Below are positions 18,804 through 27,676 of a stretch of DNA of 34,517 bases, one piece after another. This DNA is from Spirochaetia bacterium (GTDB lineage: Bacteria > Spirochaetota > Leptospiria > Turneriellales > JAOUFE01). Location of the stretch: positions 1-34,517 of the forward strand of contig JAOUFE010000010.1 in the NCBI GenBank assembly GCA_029858425.1. Reading direction: 5' to 3'. The notes under the pieces were generated by a model, which worked only from the letters and a program-made list of their open reading frames with translations, made no database searches and was not told where the DNA came from. Both the position numbers and the translations under genes were made by a program. The first letter of the stretch is position 1. The number at the start of each line of letters is the position of its first letter.

Positions 18804-18917
18804 GGGCATGACCCGAAATTCAGTCGAAATGCAAGAAATATGTGGTTTTGGGCAGACCCTGCCCCAAAGCCACGCTAATTTTCAGCATTTTGAGTAAGTT
18901 TCGAGTTCATTTCCATG
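18804..18917. repeat. Dispersed palindromic repeat, copy F (both arms)
   Basis: GGGCATGACCCGAAATTCAGTCGAAATGCAAGAAATATGTGGTTTTGGGCAgaccCTGCCCCAAAGCCACGCTAATTTTCAGCATTTTGAGTAAGTTTCGAGTTCATTTCCATG. Confidence 0.75.
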
Positions 18918-19058
18918 TTCTGCTGATAATCCGGGTGCAATTTTTGTGCCACAAACTCAGGCAAAATATCCGCCAAAAAATGTTTAATATTTATGCAATT
19001 TGCTTAACATATACAAGGGGTGGCGCGAAACCATGTTCGCGTTAGGGGAGAAGCGAGT

Positions 19059-19325
19059 TTATCTATCCCGGAATTCTCCATTCTCCCCTTGTTTTTCAAA
19101 TATTTCGTGGTGAAAAAAATCGTCCAATCCAATAGAAAATCCGAAGCATATTTTTTCCAGCGTGTCTATTCTTGCCGCCGGGGGGTTTTTACTTTCCAGG
19201 AGCTGAATGTGTTTGTAATCTACTCCCGATAATGCCGCCAGCTTTTCCTGGGTAAGAGCTTTTTCTGTGCGCAGCCCTTTAATTCGCAGTCTAATTTTAA
19301 ATATAATATTATTATTTGTTGACAC
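19059..19325 (-). CDS. XRE-family HTH regulator
   Basis: 88 aa; IRLRIKGLRTEKALTQEKLAALSGVDYKHIQLLESKN...IDTLEKICFGFSIGLDDFF; GTG start. Confidence 0.85.
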   Translation of the reverse strand: MSTNNNIIFKIRLRIKGLRTEKALTQEKLAALSGVDYKHIQLLESKNPPAARIDTLEKICFGFSIGLDDFFHHEIFEKQGENGEFRDR

Positions 19326-19347
19326 CGTATACAGACGGTATTAAAAT
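19319..19347 (+). promoter_or_regulatory. Sigma70-like promoter TTGACA-N17-TAAAAT with ACCGT-N6-ACGGT operator in the spacer
   Basis: TTGACA 19319-19324, 17-nt spacer containing ACCGTATACAGACGGT, TAAAAT 19342-19347; a further half-site TATACGGTG at 19371-19379 is inverted relative to CACCGTATA at 19323-19331. Confidence 0.6.
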
Positions 19348-19443
19348 ATGCGTCATGCGAACACCTTGGTTATACGGTGCCCTGAAATTTTTCCCTGTTA
19401 CCAAAGAGTTTTGATACATTATCGCAAGAATTAAGGAGGCTTT

Positions 19444-19713
19444 ATGGGAATTCCGTTGTATCATTTGCGAATTATAGCAAAAATTGAACACCGCAGGAAT
19501 TTTACCCTCCAATCGTGGGATCGACGGGACATTATTTTTGCAGCGCTTGAAAACGCCGGATTTCGCAAGCTCTGGGATTTTGAAACGCGCACATCGCATT
19601 GCATCGGATGGGAATATTATTTTTTTAATCATCAGAGCCTCATGGCTCGCGTTACAATCTGCCAAATTCCTGGCAAGCATATTGAAGTGCAGTTTTGCTA
19701 TCCCAACTACTAA
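19444..19713 (+). CDS. Small hypothetical protein
   Basis: 89 aa; strong RBS ttaaggaggctttATG; divergent from the XRE regulator. Confidence 0.6.
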   Translation: MGIPLYHLRIIAKIEHRRNFTLQSWDRRDIIFAALENAGFRKLWDFETRTSHCIGWEYYFFNHQSLMARVTICQIPGKHIEVQFCYPNY

Positions 19714-19772
19714 AATACGCGCCCAAAAACGCGCTAATTAAATCTTTCTGACTGAATATCGAGTTCATGCCC
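19712..19772. repeat. Dispersed palindromic repeat, copy G (right arm)
   Basis: CGCGCCCAAAAACGCGCTAATTAAATCTTTCTGACTGAATATCGAGTTCATGCCC. Confidence 0.7.
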
Positions 19773-19857
19773 AGGCTCACTTGAAAAGCTGACCTAATTA
19801 GGGGGTGACACATTTCTGATTTACATGCTGCAACCAAAATAAAAAAGATTTTCGTAT

Positions 19858-21168
19858 ATGAAATCCATTTATAAAAATAAACAAATATTTTCCTGGATGC
19901 TCAATGACTGGGCAAACTCTGCGTTTGCAACTACCGTAATGGCCGGTTTTTTCCCGATATTTTTTAAATCTTACTGGAGTTCGGCCGATCTGGTCAATGT
20001 CAGTACGGCCAAACTTGCCTTTGCCAACTCTTTTGCAGGAATATTGATTGCTGTTACAGCGCCGTTCCTGGGCGCCATTGCCGATCGTTCCGGAGCCAAA
20101 AGAAAATTCTTATTGTTTTTTACCCTTTTGGGGGGTCTTTCCTGCATTTGCATGTCGTTTATTGCAGCCGGTCGCTGGCAATCCGCAGTATTTTTTTATG
20201 TGTTGGCCAGCATTGGTTTTTTCTCTTCCACCATATTTTACGATTCCATGCTCACCGATGTTACAGATTCTGAAAAGGATTTTGACAATGTCTCCTCTGG
20301 CGGATACGCATTGGGCTATCTTGGCGGGGGAATTTTATTTGCCGTCAATGTATGGTGGACATTGCAGCCTTCCTTGTTTTGTTTTTCCGGAAAAGCTGCT
20401 GCGGTTAAAGGATCGTTTATGAGCGCAGGAATTTGGTGGATTATTTTTTCTTTACCGCTTTTTATCACGTCACGCAAAAATTCCAAAATGAATGCTGCAA
20501 TACATTCCTCTGCTGGAAATGACATTAAAAGCGCCTTTCAACAGATCAGACAAACCCTCCATGAGATCAGACATCTAAAAGTAATTTTTACCTTTCTTGT
20601 TGCCTACTGGCTATATATAGACGGCGTTGATACCATCATTCGAATGGCTATAGATTACGGTTTGTCCATTGGATTTTCCCAGGTTGATTTGATTACCGCC
20701 CTTTTAATGATTCAATTTCTGGCATTTCCATTTACGTATATTACCGGAATGTTAGCGACAAAAACCGGCACAAGGCAGATGATCTATTTTTCCATTGCAA
20801 TTTATATTATCATTTGTATATGGGCTGCCTTTTTGAGCCATAAATGGGAGTTTTTTGCCATTGCCTTTTTAATATCTATGGTTCAGGGAGCCACACAGGC
20901 GCTCAGCCGTTCCTATTTTGCCAGCCTGATTCCAGCAGAAAAATCTGCCGAATATTTCGGGTTTTACAATATGCTGGGGAAATTTGCAGTAATTCTTGGC
21001 CCCATTCTCATGGGAATTACCAATCTTTTTGCGGGATACCTGATCCATGACGCTGCGATGAGCGCCCGCATTGGAATGTTATCTGTGGTTTTGTTGTTCA
21101 TATCCGGCGCTTTTATGCTTTCCCGCGTTGATGAAAAGGCGGGACGCCTCGAAAAAAAATTCCTTTAA
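19858..21168 (+). CDS. MFS transporter, UMF1/Atg22-like
   Basis: SWMLNDWANSAFATTVMAGFFPIFFKSYW...PFLGAIADRSGAKRKFLLFF...GATQALSRSYFASLIPAEKSAEYFGFYNMLGKFA typical of UMF1. Confidence 0.92.
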   Translation: MKSIYKNKQIFSWMLNDWANSAFATTVMAGFFPIFFKSYWSSADLVNVSTAKLAFANSFAGILIAVTAPFLGAIADRSGAKRKFLLFFTLLGGLSCICMSFIAAGRWQSAVFFYVLASIGFFSSTIFYDSMLTDVTDSEKDFDNVSSGGYALGYLGGGILFAVNVWWTLQPSLFCFSGKAAAVKGSFMSAGIWWIIFSLPLFITSRKNSKMNAAIHSSAGNDIKSAFQQIRQTLHEIRHLKVIFTFLVAYWLYIDGVDTIIRMAIDYGLSIGFSQVDLITALLMIQFLAFPFTYITGMLATKTGTRQMIYFSIAIYIIICIWAAFLSHKWEFFAIAFLISMVQGATQALSRSYFASLIPAEKSAEYFGFYNMLGKFAVILGPILMGITNLFAGYLIHDAAMSARIGMLSVVLLFISGAFMLSRVDEKAGRLEKKFL

Positions 21169-21220
21169 AATGAAAATGAAATTGGCGATGAAGATGCGTG
21201 TTTGCCGATAATACTGATAA

Positions 21221-23008
21221 ATGGAATTGAATAATATCATTTCAAAATTCCTCCCCTGGTCTGACAGCGTCCATGGAATTATTATTACAATTGTATCTTT
21301 TGTCATATTAACGTTCTTTAAAATCATGGAAACTGCCCGCGAAATGGCAAAAACCCGGGATGAGTCCGAAAAATTATTTTCCGGGCAAACGGAAAGTTTT
21401 TTAGATTTGACTTATGCAGGCGATAAAAATCAAAATATCCATGAATTGCATTTTCACGAAAATTCAGAACCAGACGTTGAGTCAGAAAATTCTGACGATC
21501 AGGTTGAAATTGCAAATATTCCTGATAACTCTACAATCGCTTATATCCCTTCCGTAAAAAGCGCCGGAATAAAATCCAGTTCATCTGAAGCAATCAGTCC
21601 GGATCATTTGTTTGAGCATATCAAACGGGAACATCAAGATGACCCGGAAATAGAAAACCTTTCATTTTCAGATAAATCCCGGCAAATACCTTCCGGAGCA
21701 TTGCGGGAAATCTTTAACAAAAAATTAAATAACCTGACAAGTCGCTTAGGCGACCTTAAACAAAAAAGGTTTCCCTTTTATACTTTAAAAAATGGAATTA
21801 TTCAAAGATTCTTTTTGAATGACCGGCGGGATATTGTAATTGAGGAATTGTTTGAATTATGGAGAATGGGGTATCAGCACCCTGCTCTGCCTGAAATTTT
21901 TGTTCATTACTTTTTTTCGATAAAATCTGCCATGGCCAATAAAGTGCTGAAAAGTATTTTATTCCAGGAAAACCTTGATGGTTCCACACAAAAAAGAATT
22001 TTGTTTTATTATCAGGACATATTGAGCTGCAAAGTTTCAGATCATGAAATAATATCTGATTATTCCGGAAACCCGGAAAATTTATTTTGCCTGAAATTAT
22101 CTCTTGATATACATCGGGGAATTAAATTAACCAGAAAATTGTGGAATGAGTGGGAAAATTTATTTTTGCACGATGTGCATGAGGATCGCAAGGGAGAATT
22201 TTTCCTGTTTTTTTATGAATTGCTGCAAAAAAATATTTCTTTTATTGTTCATTATTTGTTGATTCACAGGTACAAACATGTTATGACCAGCCAATGGCGC
22301 ATCTTTATTGAAAGGCAGGCTTTTTATCACGGACATTTTGAAAAACTGTCCCTGTTGACATTTATGCCGCCGGAATACGCCTGTTTGATAACAAAAACAC
22401 CCGAAGAGTCTCAACATATCCGGAGTGACTTGCTGACCATGTTGAGAAAAAAGCCCTTTTTTGAACTTCATTGCTTTCTTGCTCATTACATCAATTTCTC
22501 CCAGGAACTGGATACGTTTGAGATAGACTATGGAAAAGTAAACCAGTACTTAAAAAATCTGGAATTAGTTCATACGCAATCCGGTTTTATGCCTCAGGCA
22601 ATACGGTTTATTTTATACCTGTATTTCTATCAAAAAAAGGATTTTCAGAAAATTAATTTTATGACGCCATATATTCATGGAAAGGTGGGGAAATTTATTC
22701 CCAAATTATATCATGTACGTCTCCTTTTCCGAAATCGACAATACGAAGATGCATGGAATGAAATCAATCAATTGTGGGATCAAGATGAGGAAAATTTATT
22801 GCTAATGAATGAGGCGGCAGTTTATGCATATCATTCGGGAAGAATGAAAGAAGCTGAACAATTGTTTGGCAAAATGCTTGCTCTTTACCCGGACAACGTT
22901 CAGGTGCTTCACAATAAAGCGCTTTTTTTGCAGCGCAAGGCAAGACTCGTTATGGGAAATGATAAAATTTCGGAATCCAATTCCTTTCATAATTACCAGA
23001 CTCGCTAA
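21221..23008 (+). CDS. Hypothetical membrane-anchored protein with C-terminal TPR-like repeat
   Basis: 595 aa; N-terminal TM GIIITIVSFVILTFF; C-terminal EAAVYAYHSGRMKEAEQLFGKMLALYPDNVQVLHNKALFLQ is TPR-like. Confidence 0.75.
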   Translation: MELNNIISKFLPWSDSVHGIIITIVSFVILTFFKIMETAREMAKTRDESEKLFSGQTESFLDLTYAGDKNQNIHELHFHENSEPDVESENSDDQVEIANIPDNSTIAYIPSVKSAGIKSSSSEAISPDHLFEHIKREHQDDPEIENLSFSDKSRQIPSGALREIFNKKLNNLTSRLGDLKQKRFPFYTLKNGIIQRFFLNDRRDIVIEELFELWRMGYQHPALPEIFVHYFFSIKSAMANKVLKSILFQENLDGSTQKRILFYYQDILSCKVSDHEIISDYSGNPENLFCLKLSLDIHRGIKLTRKLWNEWENLFLHDVHEDRKGEFFLFFYELLQKNISFIVHYLLIHRYKHVMTSQWRIFIERQAFYHGHFEKLSLLTFMPPEYACLITKTPEESQHIRSDLLTMLRKKPFFELHCFLAHYINFSQELDTFEIDYGKVNQYLKNLELVHTQSGFMPQAIRFILYLYFYQKKDFQKINFMTPYIHGKVGKFIPKLYHVRLLFRNRQYEDAWNEINQLWDQDEENLLLMNEAAVYAYHSGRMKEAEQLFGKMLALYPDNVQVLHNKALFLQRKARLVMGNDKISESNSFHNYQTR

Positions 23009-23010
23009 TT

Positions 23011-23880
23011 TTACAGAGAATATTCTTCAATTTCTCTTGCAGCAACAATTTCCAGTTTCAGGCCTTTTTTTGTAATTAGCGTTCTATAATGATCAACAAT
23101 CGTATCGATTTGAAGATCGGTTCGATTGGGGTCGTGGTGCGTCAATACTACCCGTCCAACGCTGGATTTTATGCATTGATTGACAATATAATTTATATTT
23201 GCATGCCCCCAGCCTGCATAGAGTTTTACTTCCTCCGGGAGATATTGGGCATCCGCAATCAACAAATCAGAATGCTCAATAAAAGATCCATAATCAATAT
23301 CGGATAAAATATATTTTTCCGTATCGTTCGGGTTTTTCTTCAGGTTTGATTCAGGTTCATGGTCAGTAATTACACAAAGCACTTTGCCTCTGTGCTCAAA
23401 CCGGAAACCGAGAGTCAATATTGGATGATTTACACGGATATTTTTTATACGGAGCGTTTTCAAGGTTATTATATTTTCCTGCAAATGCTCATACCTGATT
23501 TGAGCCTTGATTTTACCAAGATGAACCGGGTTTACATATTCATTCGCCAAAATATTAAGGATTTTCTCCAGAGATGCCTGCTCATATTTTGGATAATAAA
23601 TAGTTATATTATTTTCAGGGTTATACAATGGAAGAAAAAACGGGAATCCCTGTATATGATCCATGTGAATATGAGTAATAAACAGTTTTATGTTATATGG
23701 CGTTGGTTTGCTGACCAGCTCCTGCCCCAACTTGATAATTCCAGTTCCTGCATCAATGATCATTAAATCATTGCTATCTTCCAGTCTTAATGCAATACAC
23801 GATGTGTTCCCACCATACCTCGAGCTTTGAACCCCAGGCGCCGGAGTGATACCTCGCGTTCCATACATACGAATCTTCAT
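23011..23880 (-). CDS. MBL-fold metallohydrolase
   Basis: LMIIDAGTGIIKLG, LFITHIHMDHIQGFPFF (HxHxDH), VVLTHHDPNRTD. Confidence 0.9.
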   Translation of the reverse strand: MKIRMYGTRGITPAPGVQSSRYGGNTSCIALRLEDSNDLMIIDAGTGIIKLGQELVSKPTPYNIKLFITHIHMDHIQGFPFFLPLYNPENNITIYYPKYEQASLEKILNILANEYVNPVHLGKIKAQIRYEHLQENIITLKTLRIKNIRVNHPILTLGFRFEHRGKVLCVITDHEPESNLKKNPNDTEKYILSDIDYGSFIEHSDLLIADAQYLPEEVKLYAGWGHANINYIVNQCIKSSVGRVVLTHHDPNRTDLQIDTIVDHYRTLITKKGLKLEIVAAREIEEYSL

Positions 23881-23991
23881 AAAGTTTTGTCAAATAAATT
23901 GAGTAGTCAATCTTATTTTCGGTGGATTGAGTATCATTCCTTATCAATTGCAATTAAAAAAGAACGCTTTTAAACTGAACGGGTTCGATGG

Positions 23992-24633
23992 CTATTTTCT
24001 GACAATGGCTTTTTGGAGGTTCAATAAAAACCTTTCAAAAAGAATTTTTTCTCTTGCAAGAAAAAAACGGATGTTGGTATCCTGATCTTTATCCAGCACA
24101 TCGATTTCTTTTTTCATTTGATCCAGATGCCGGATTTCATCATTAATAATTCCATCCAGTTTAATTTCAAGTCCCGCTTCTGCCAACAATCTGGCATAAA
24201 TATCATACAACCAGTTGGCGCGGACCTCAATAACAAAACTCACATAGATATAGCAAAGATAATTAAATTCAGGAGCATAATCTGCACTTTCCTGTAACCG
24301 GCGCTTGACCATACTGTCTAACGATTGCATATACCGGTAGCCTGAAAAAGGACAAATCATGTGTTTATAATCATAAAACCGATAATGTTCATCACTTTGA
24401 ATTCTGCCCAGCATTTGTTTCAGTAAAAGAGCATGCCGCGCCTCGTCAGAAGCATGTTTGAGTACGGATTCGCCAATATATCGATTTTGCTGCGTTTTGA
24501 ATATTTTTCTGCTTCCCGTAAATTCCAGGTAAGAAAGCAAGTTGAGCCATTGGCAATGCAGGGTTTGGCTGGAAATAATTTTTACCAGTATTTTTTCCAT
24601 TTCTGGAAATTCAGTTGCTGTGGATTCGGGCAT
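23992..24633 (-). CDS. Ferritin-like / di-iron-type helical protein
   Basis: 213 aa; KHASDEARHALLLKQML (ExxRH) and INDEIRHLDQMKKEI (ExxH) helices. Confidence 0.55.
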   Translation of the reverse strand: MPESTATEFPEMEKILVKIISSQTLHCQWLNLLSYLEFTGSRKIFKTQQNRYIGESVLKHASDEARHALLLKQMLGRIQSDEHYRFYDYKHMICPFSGYRYMQSLDSMVKRRLQESADYAPEFNYLCYIYVSFVIEVRANWLYDIYARLLAEAGLEIKLDGIINDEIRHLDQMKKEIDVLDKDQDTNIRFFLAREKILFERFLLNLQKAIVRK

Positions 24634-24663
24634 CTTGCTAAAAATTTGGCGTATTTGTGCGCG

Positions 24664-26721
24664 TCAAGGAATTAACGGTTTTGAATACCCGTTTAGAAGA
24701 ATCAGTTTTTCCTCATTTCTGTCGCGCGTTATCAAAGTAACTTCATCAGGGGCTATTTTCATCTGACCGGAAAATGAAAACTTTCTTGAATTGCCTTCAT
24801 TAGAAAAAAATTCAACTGTTACTGGATAAATCCCGCTCTTTAAATCTATTTCTTTGAAAACAATCAATGGTCTGTCTTTTCGTAAACCCGCAGGATGAAT
24901 GACGCTTTCACCATGAATATCTCCAATTTTGTATTTTAAAATATAGGGATAATACACTTCTCTGCATTCGCGGGATTTTCTCATGTGTTTTGGCTTTGAT
25001 AACATTTCTTTTTCCGACAGGTCACGGCAAATTTCGTCTCGCTGCCCAGCCAGTTTCCAGGAGAACCGGAGTAATCCTGTATTTTCCTTTGTTGGAATAT
25101 AAATTTGGCTTGCGCCAGCAATGGAAATATAAAATAAAAAAAGAAACAGGACTCCCAGAGCTCCATTCCACCGCGATATTTTTTTTCTTGAATTGCCTTC
25201 AATCAAGGATCGCAAATCAAAAAGTTTGTCGTCTCCGCCTGACCAGAAAGAAACTCTTTGTTCGTTTTGAATTTCGGGCAACGTTGGTTTTCTTTTTCCT
25301 TCTACTCTTTCTTCCAATAATGTATTTCCAAATCGAAAAACACATTGCGATTCGGCGCAACTAATCAAGGCCACCCGTGAGAAATGCCCCAGAGCGGAAT
25401 GAATATGCGCCGAATGTAAAATTCCCGTGCAGGGTAATTCATATAATGCATAATTTCCAAAGCCGGATTTTTTCAGGTAGCGATTTACATTTTCATTGTA
25501 CTTGCAGGAAAACACAAGAACATCTTTTTTGGGGGCGCCCTGTTTTTTTTCATTTTCTACCATAAATATTTTTAATTCATGCAGAATATCTGTTCCAACT
25601 TTGCCCTCTGGTCCAATAGCAAAAACCCGGCACGAGGCAGAACAAAGACCACAGCCCACGCACTGGTTTGCATCAATATATGCATATTGTTCATTTCTAT
25701 TTTGCGTATCCGGACGATCCTTCATTTCGATGGCTCCATAGGGACAATCATAATAGCATTGTGAGCTGCCATTGCATTTTTCCAGATTGACTTTTGAAAT
25801 ATATTTTTCCTTTAATAATTTGGGTTTTGGTTTCCAGATCAGAGGAAGCAAGAACAATAAAATCGGCATTCCAAATAAATAAAATGAAAGCATTAATAAT
25901 GCGTTTTTCTTTGAAAACAAAAACCATCCGGAGTAAAATATATCTACGGGAAAGGTTACTCCAAGAGAGAGCAAATCAGCTTTTTGTATCAATGGAGCGG
26001 AGATGATTATAGAAGCGATAAGCAATGTAGCGCCGGATGCGATCATCCTTTTTTTTCCCGGAAAAAAGTCGGGGCGAGTTAACCGCGATGTATGCAGCCA
26101 GAGCATAATAGCCATGCCCAGAGGTATAGCTACATGGGTAAAAAGATTAATAAAGAAAAAGGTGGAATCCGGCTCTTTTTCTCCGCTGAATATCGAAGCG
26201 AGGGCTTCCGAAGAAAAATGTAAATAATCCAAAAGCTGCGCTCCGCGTACAGCAATCAGTTTCGCATGGTTATCCCAAACCATCACATAGCCTGTATATG
26301 CCGAAACAAAAAGTAGTCCTGTATTAAAAACGCCGGTAACCCAACTGAACAGTCGCGGTCCCCACGTCTTGCCTTCTACCATCATTTTGAGGATATGAAA
26401 TGTGATCGTGATCAGCGCAGCATCTGCGCTATATCGATGCATGGCGCGCAACCATCTGGCAAGATAAACCATTTCCTGAATATTCACGATCGATTGATAC
26501 GGATCCGAAATTTTGTAAAAAAAAATCAAGCCTCCCCCGGAGACAAAAGCAGCGGACAGAAAAAAAACTGTCCAGGCTCCGGTTTGCGCAAGAGGATTCA
26601 GGCGGGAGGAAAATATTCTATTTAAACCCGAATTTAAAACAGAATAAAAAAAATTCAGAAAATGTATCATAACCGGATATTTTTTCCGGGAATACATCGA
26701 TTCAGATATTTTTTCAGCCAT
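24664..26721 (-). CDS. Fusion: b6-type cytochrome b + two [4Fe-4S] ferredoxin motifs + MvhD/HdrA-partner-like Fe-S domain + C-terminal TM/exported domain
   Basis: Bis-His heme motifs HRYSADAALITITFH and HVAIPLGMAIMLWLH (14 apart each); CNGSSQCYYDCPYGAIEM and CVGCGLCSASCRVFAI; MvhD-like VLVFSCKYNE...ELPCTGI...SCAESQCVFRFGNTLLEERV; TM ALGVLFLFLFYISIAGA then beta-rich tail. Confidence 0.85.
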   Translation of the reverse strand: MAEKISESMYSRKKYPVMIHFLNFFYSVLNSGLNRIFSSRLNPLAQTGAWTVFFLSAAFVSGGGLIFFYKISDPYQSIVNIQEMVYLARWLRAMHRYSADAALITITFHILKMMVEGKTWGPRLFSWVTGVFNTGLLFVSAYTGYVMVWDNHAKLIAVRGAQLLDYLHFSSEALASIFSGEKEPDSTFFFINLFTHVAIPLGMAIMLWLHTSRLTRPDFFPGKKRMIASGATLLIASIIISAPLIQKADLLSLGVTFPVDIFYSGWFLFSKKNALLMLSFYLFGMPILLFLLPLIWKPKPKLLKEKYISKVNLEKCNGSSQCYYDCPYGAIEMKDRPDTQNRNEQYAYIDANQCVGCGLCSASCRVFAIGPEGKVGTDILHELKIFMVENEKKQGAPKKDVLVFSCKYNENVNRYLKKSGFGNYALYELPCTGILHSAHIHSALGHFSRVALISCAESQCVFRFGNTLLEERVEGKRKPTLPEIQNEQRVSFWSGGDDKLFDLRSLIEGNSRKKISRWNGALGVLFLFLFYISIAGASQIYIPTKENTGLLRFSWKLAGQRDEICRDLSEKEMLSKPKHMRKSRECREVYYPYILKYKIGDIHGESVIHPAGLRKDRPLIVFKEIDLKSGIYPVTVEFFSNEGNSRKFSFSGQMKIAPDEVTLITRDRNEEKLILLNGYSKPLIP

Positions 26722-26723
26722 TA

Positions 26724-27665
26724 TTAAATTCCTTTATGCAAAGCATCGCGTATCAAGCCTGAATCAGGATTATTCAACTTGAAAATTATATGCGAATTGC
26801 CGTCAAGAATATATACAAAAGCTGGATGAATAATTTCGCCTGTTTTCTCATTGCGGGAACGCGGAACATTTAGCGCATCAAGCAAACTGTTTATTTTTGC
26901 ATTCTCACGCGAAGTAATGATGCTTGCAAAAGGAGGAAGCTTCCATTCATCGGAAATAACTTTCATCATATTGGGCGTGTCTCTCCACGGATCCAGCGTA
27001 ATGATATATAGGCGAGCTGAATTGTTGGCCTGCTTTTGAGAAACAGCGAGATTAAAATCTTCTACGCCGCGAATACTGTTCTTGAGAATTACAGGACAAA
27101 TGGTCTCACAATGCGCATATGCAAATGTCAAGACTGCCGGCCCCTTGATATTTGCATTCCCAAACAAAGTTTCTCCATTATTATCGTCCATACAAACGAA
27201 AGAAAAGTTCGGCAATGCAATATTGAATTTTGAATAACTTTCAATGGATATTTTGCTTTCCCTGAAAGAATCGTAAGAGATTTTTTTTTCGATTTCCATT
27301 ATTTTTATTTTTCTTATGGCCCAGACAACCTCCCATAAAAATAACACGAAAAGTATAGAAAATATAAAAAAGAAAATGGATATCTTCCCGGAATCATATC
27401 GTATTGTATTTATTACAATTGATGGCGACCAGATAATCAAAATAGCAATGAGCATCATTAATGGGCTGAAAAATAACGTTAGCCAGCCATAACCAGCCGG
27501 CATTCCATTGGCTTTGGCGCCAAAGCAAATACTTCTAACAGTAGACAGCCACCCTGAAGTGTTTGTGGCTATGGGAGAAAATGCAATATACCAAAGGGCA
27601 ATGACCCCAACCATCCAAATGGTTAGCGCCATTGCCCCCGATTTGCTGAATTTTTCCGAATTCAC
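26724..27665 (-). CDS. Sco1/SenC-like copper chaperone domain with N-terminal TM segments
   Basis: GPAVLTFAYAHCETICPVIL (CxxxCP), LYIITLDPWRDTP, FVYILDGNSHIIFKL; at least two N-terminal TM helices. Confidence 0.85.
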   Translation of the reverse strand: MNSEKFSKSGAMALTIWMVGVIALWYIAFSPIATNTSGWLSTVRSICFGAKANGMPAGYGWLTLFFSPLMMLIAILIIWSPSIVINTIRYDSGKISIFFFIFSILFVLFLWEVVWAIRKIKIMEIEKKISYDSFRESKISIESYSKFNIALPNFSFVCMDDNNGETLFGNANIKGPAVLTFAYAHCETICPVILKNSIRGVEDFNLAVSQKQANNSARLYIITLDPWRDTPNMMKVISDEWKLPPFASIITSRENAKINSLLDALNVPRSRNEKTGEIIHPAFVYILDGNSHIIFKLNNPDSGLIRDALHKGI

Positions 27666-27676
27666 AAACGTCCTGA

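Noticed and set aside
19312-19680. 122-aa minus-strand ORF
   Set aside because: Antisense to the small ORF at 19444, which has a strong AAGGAGG RBS and an upstream promoter.
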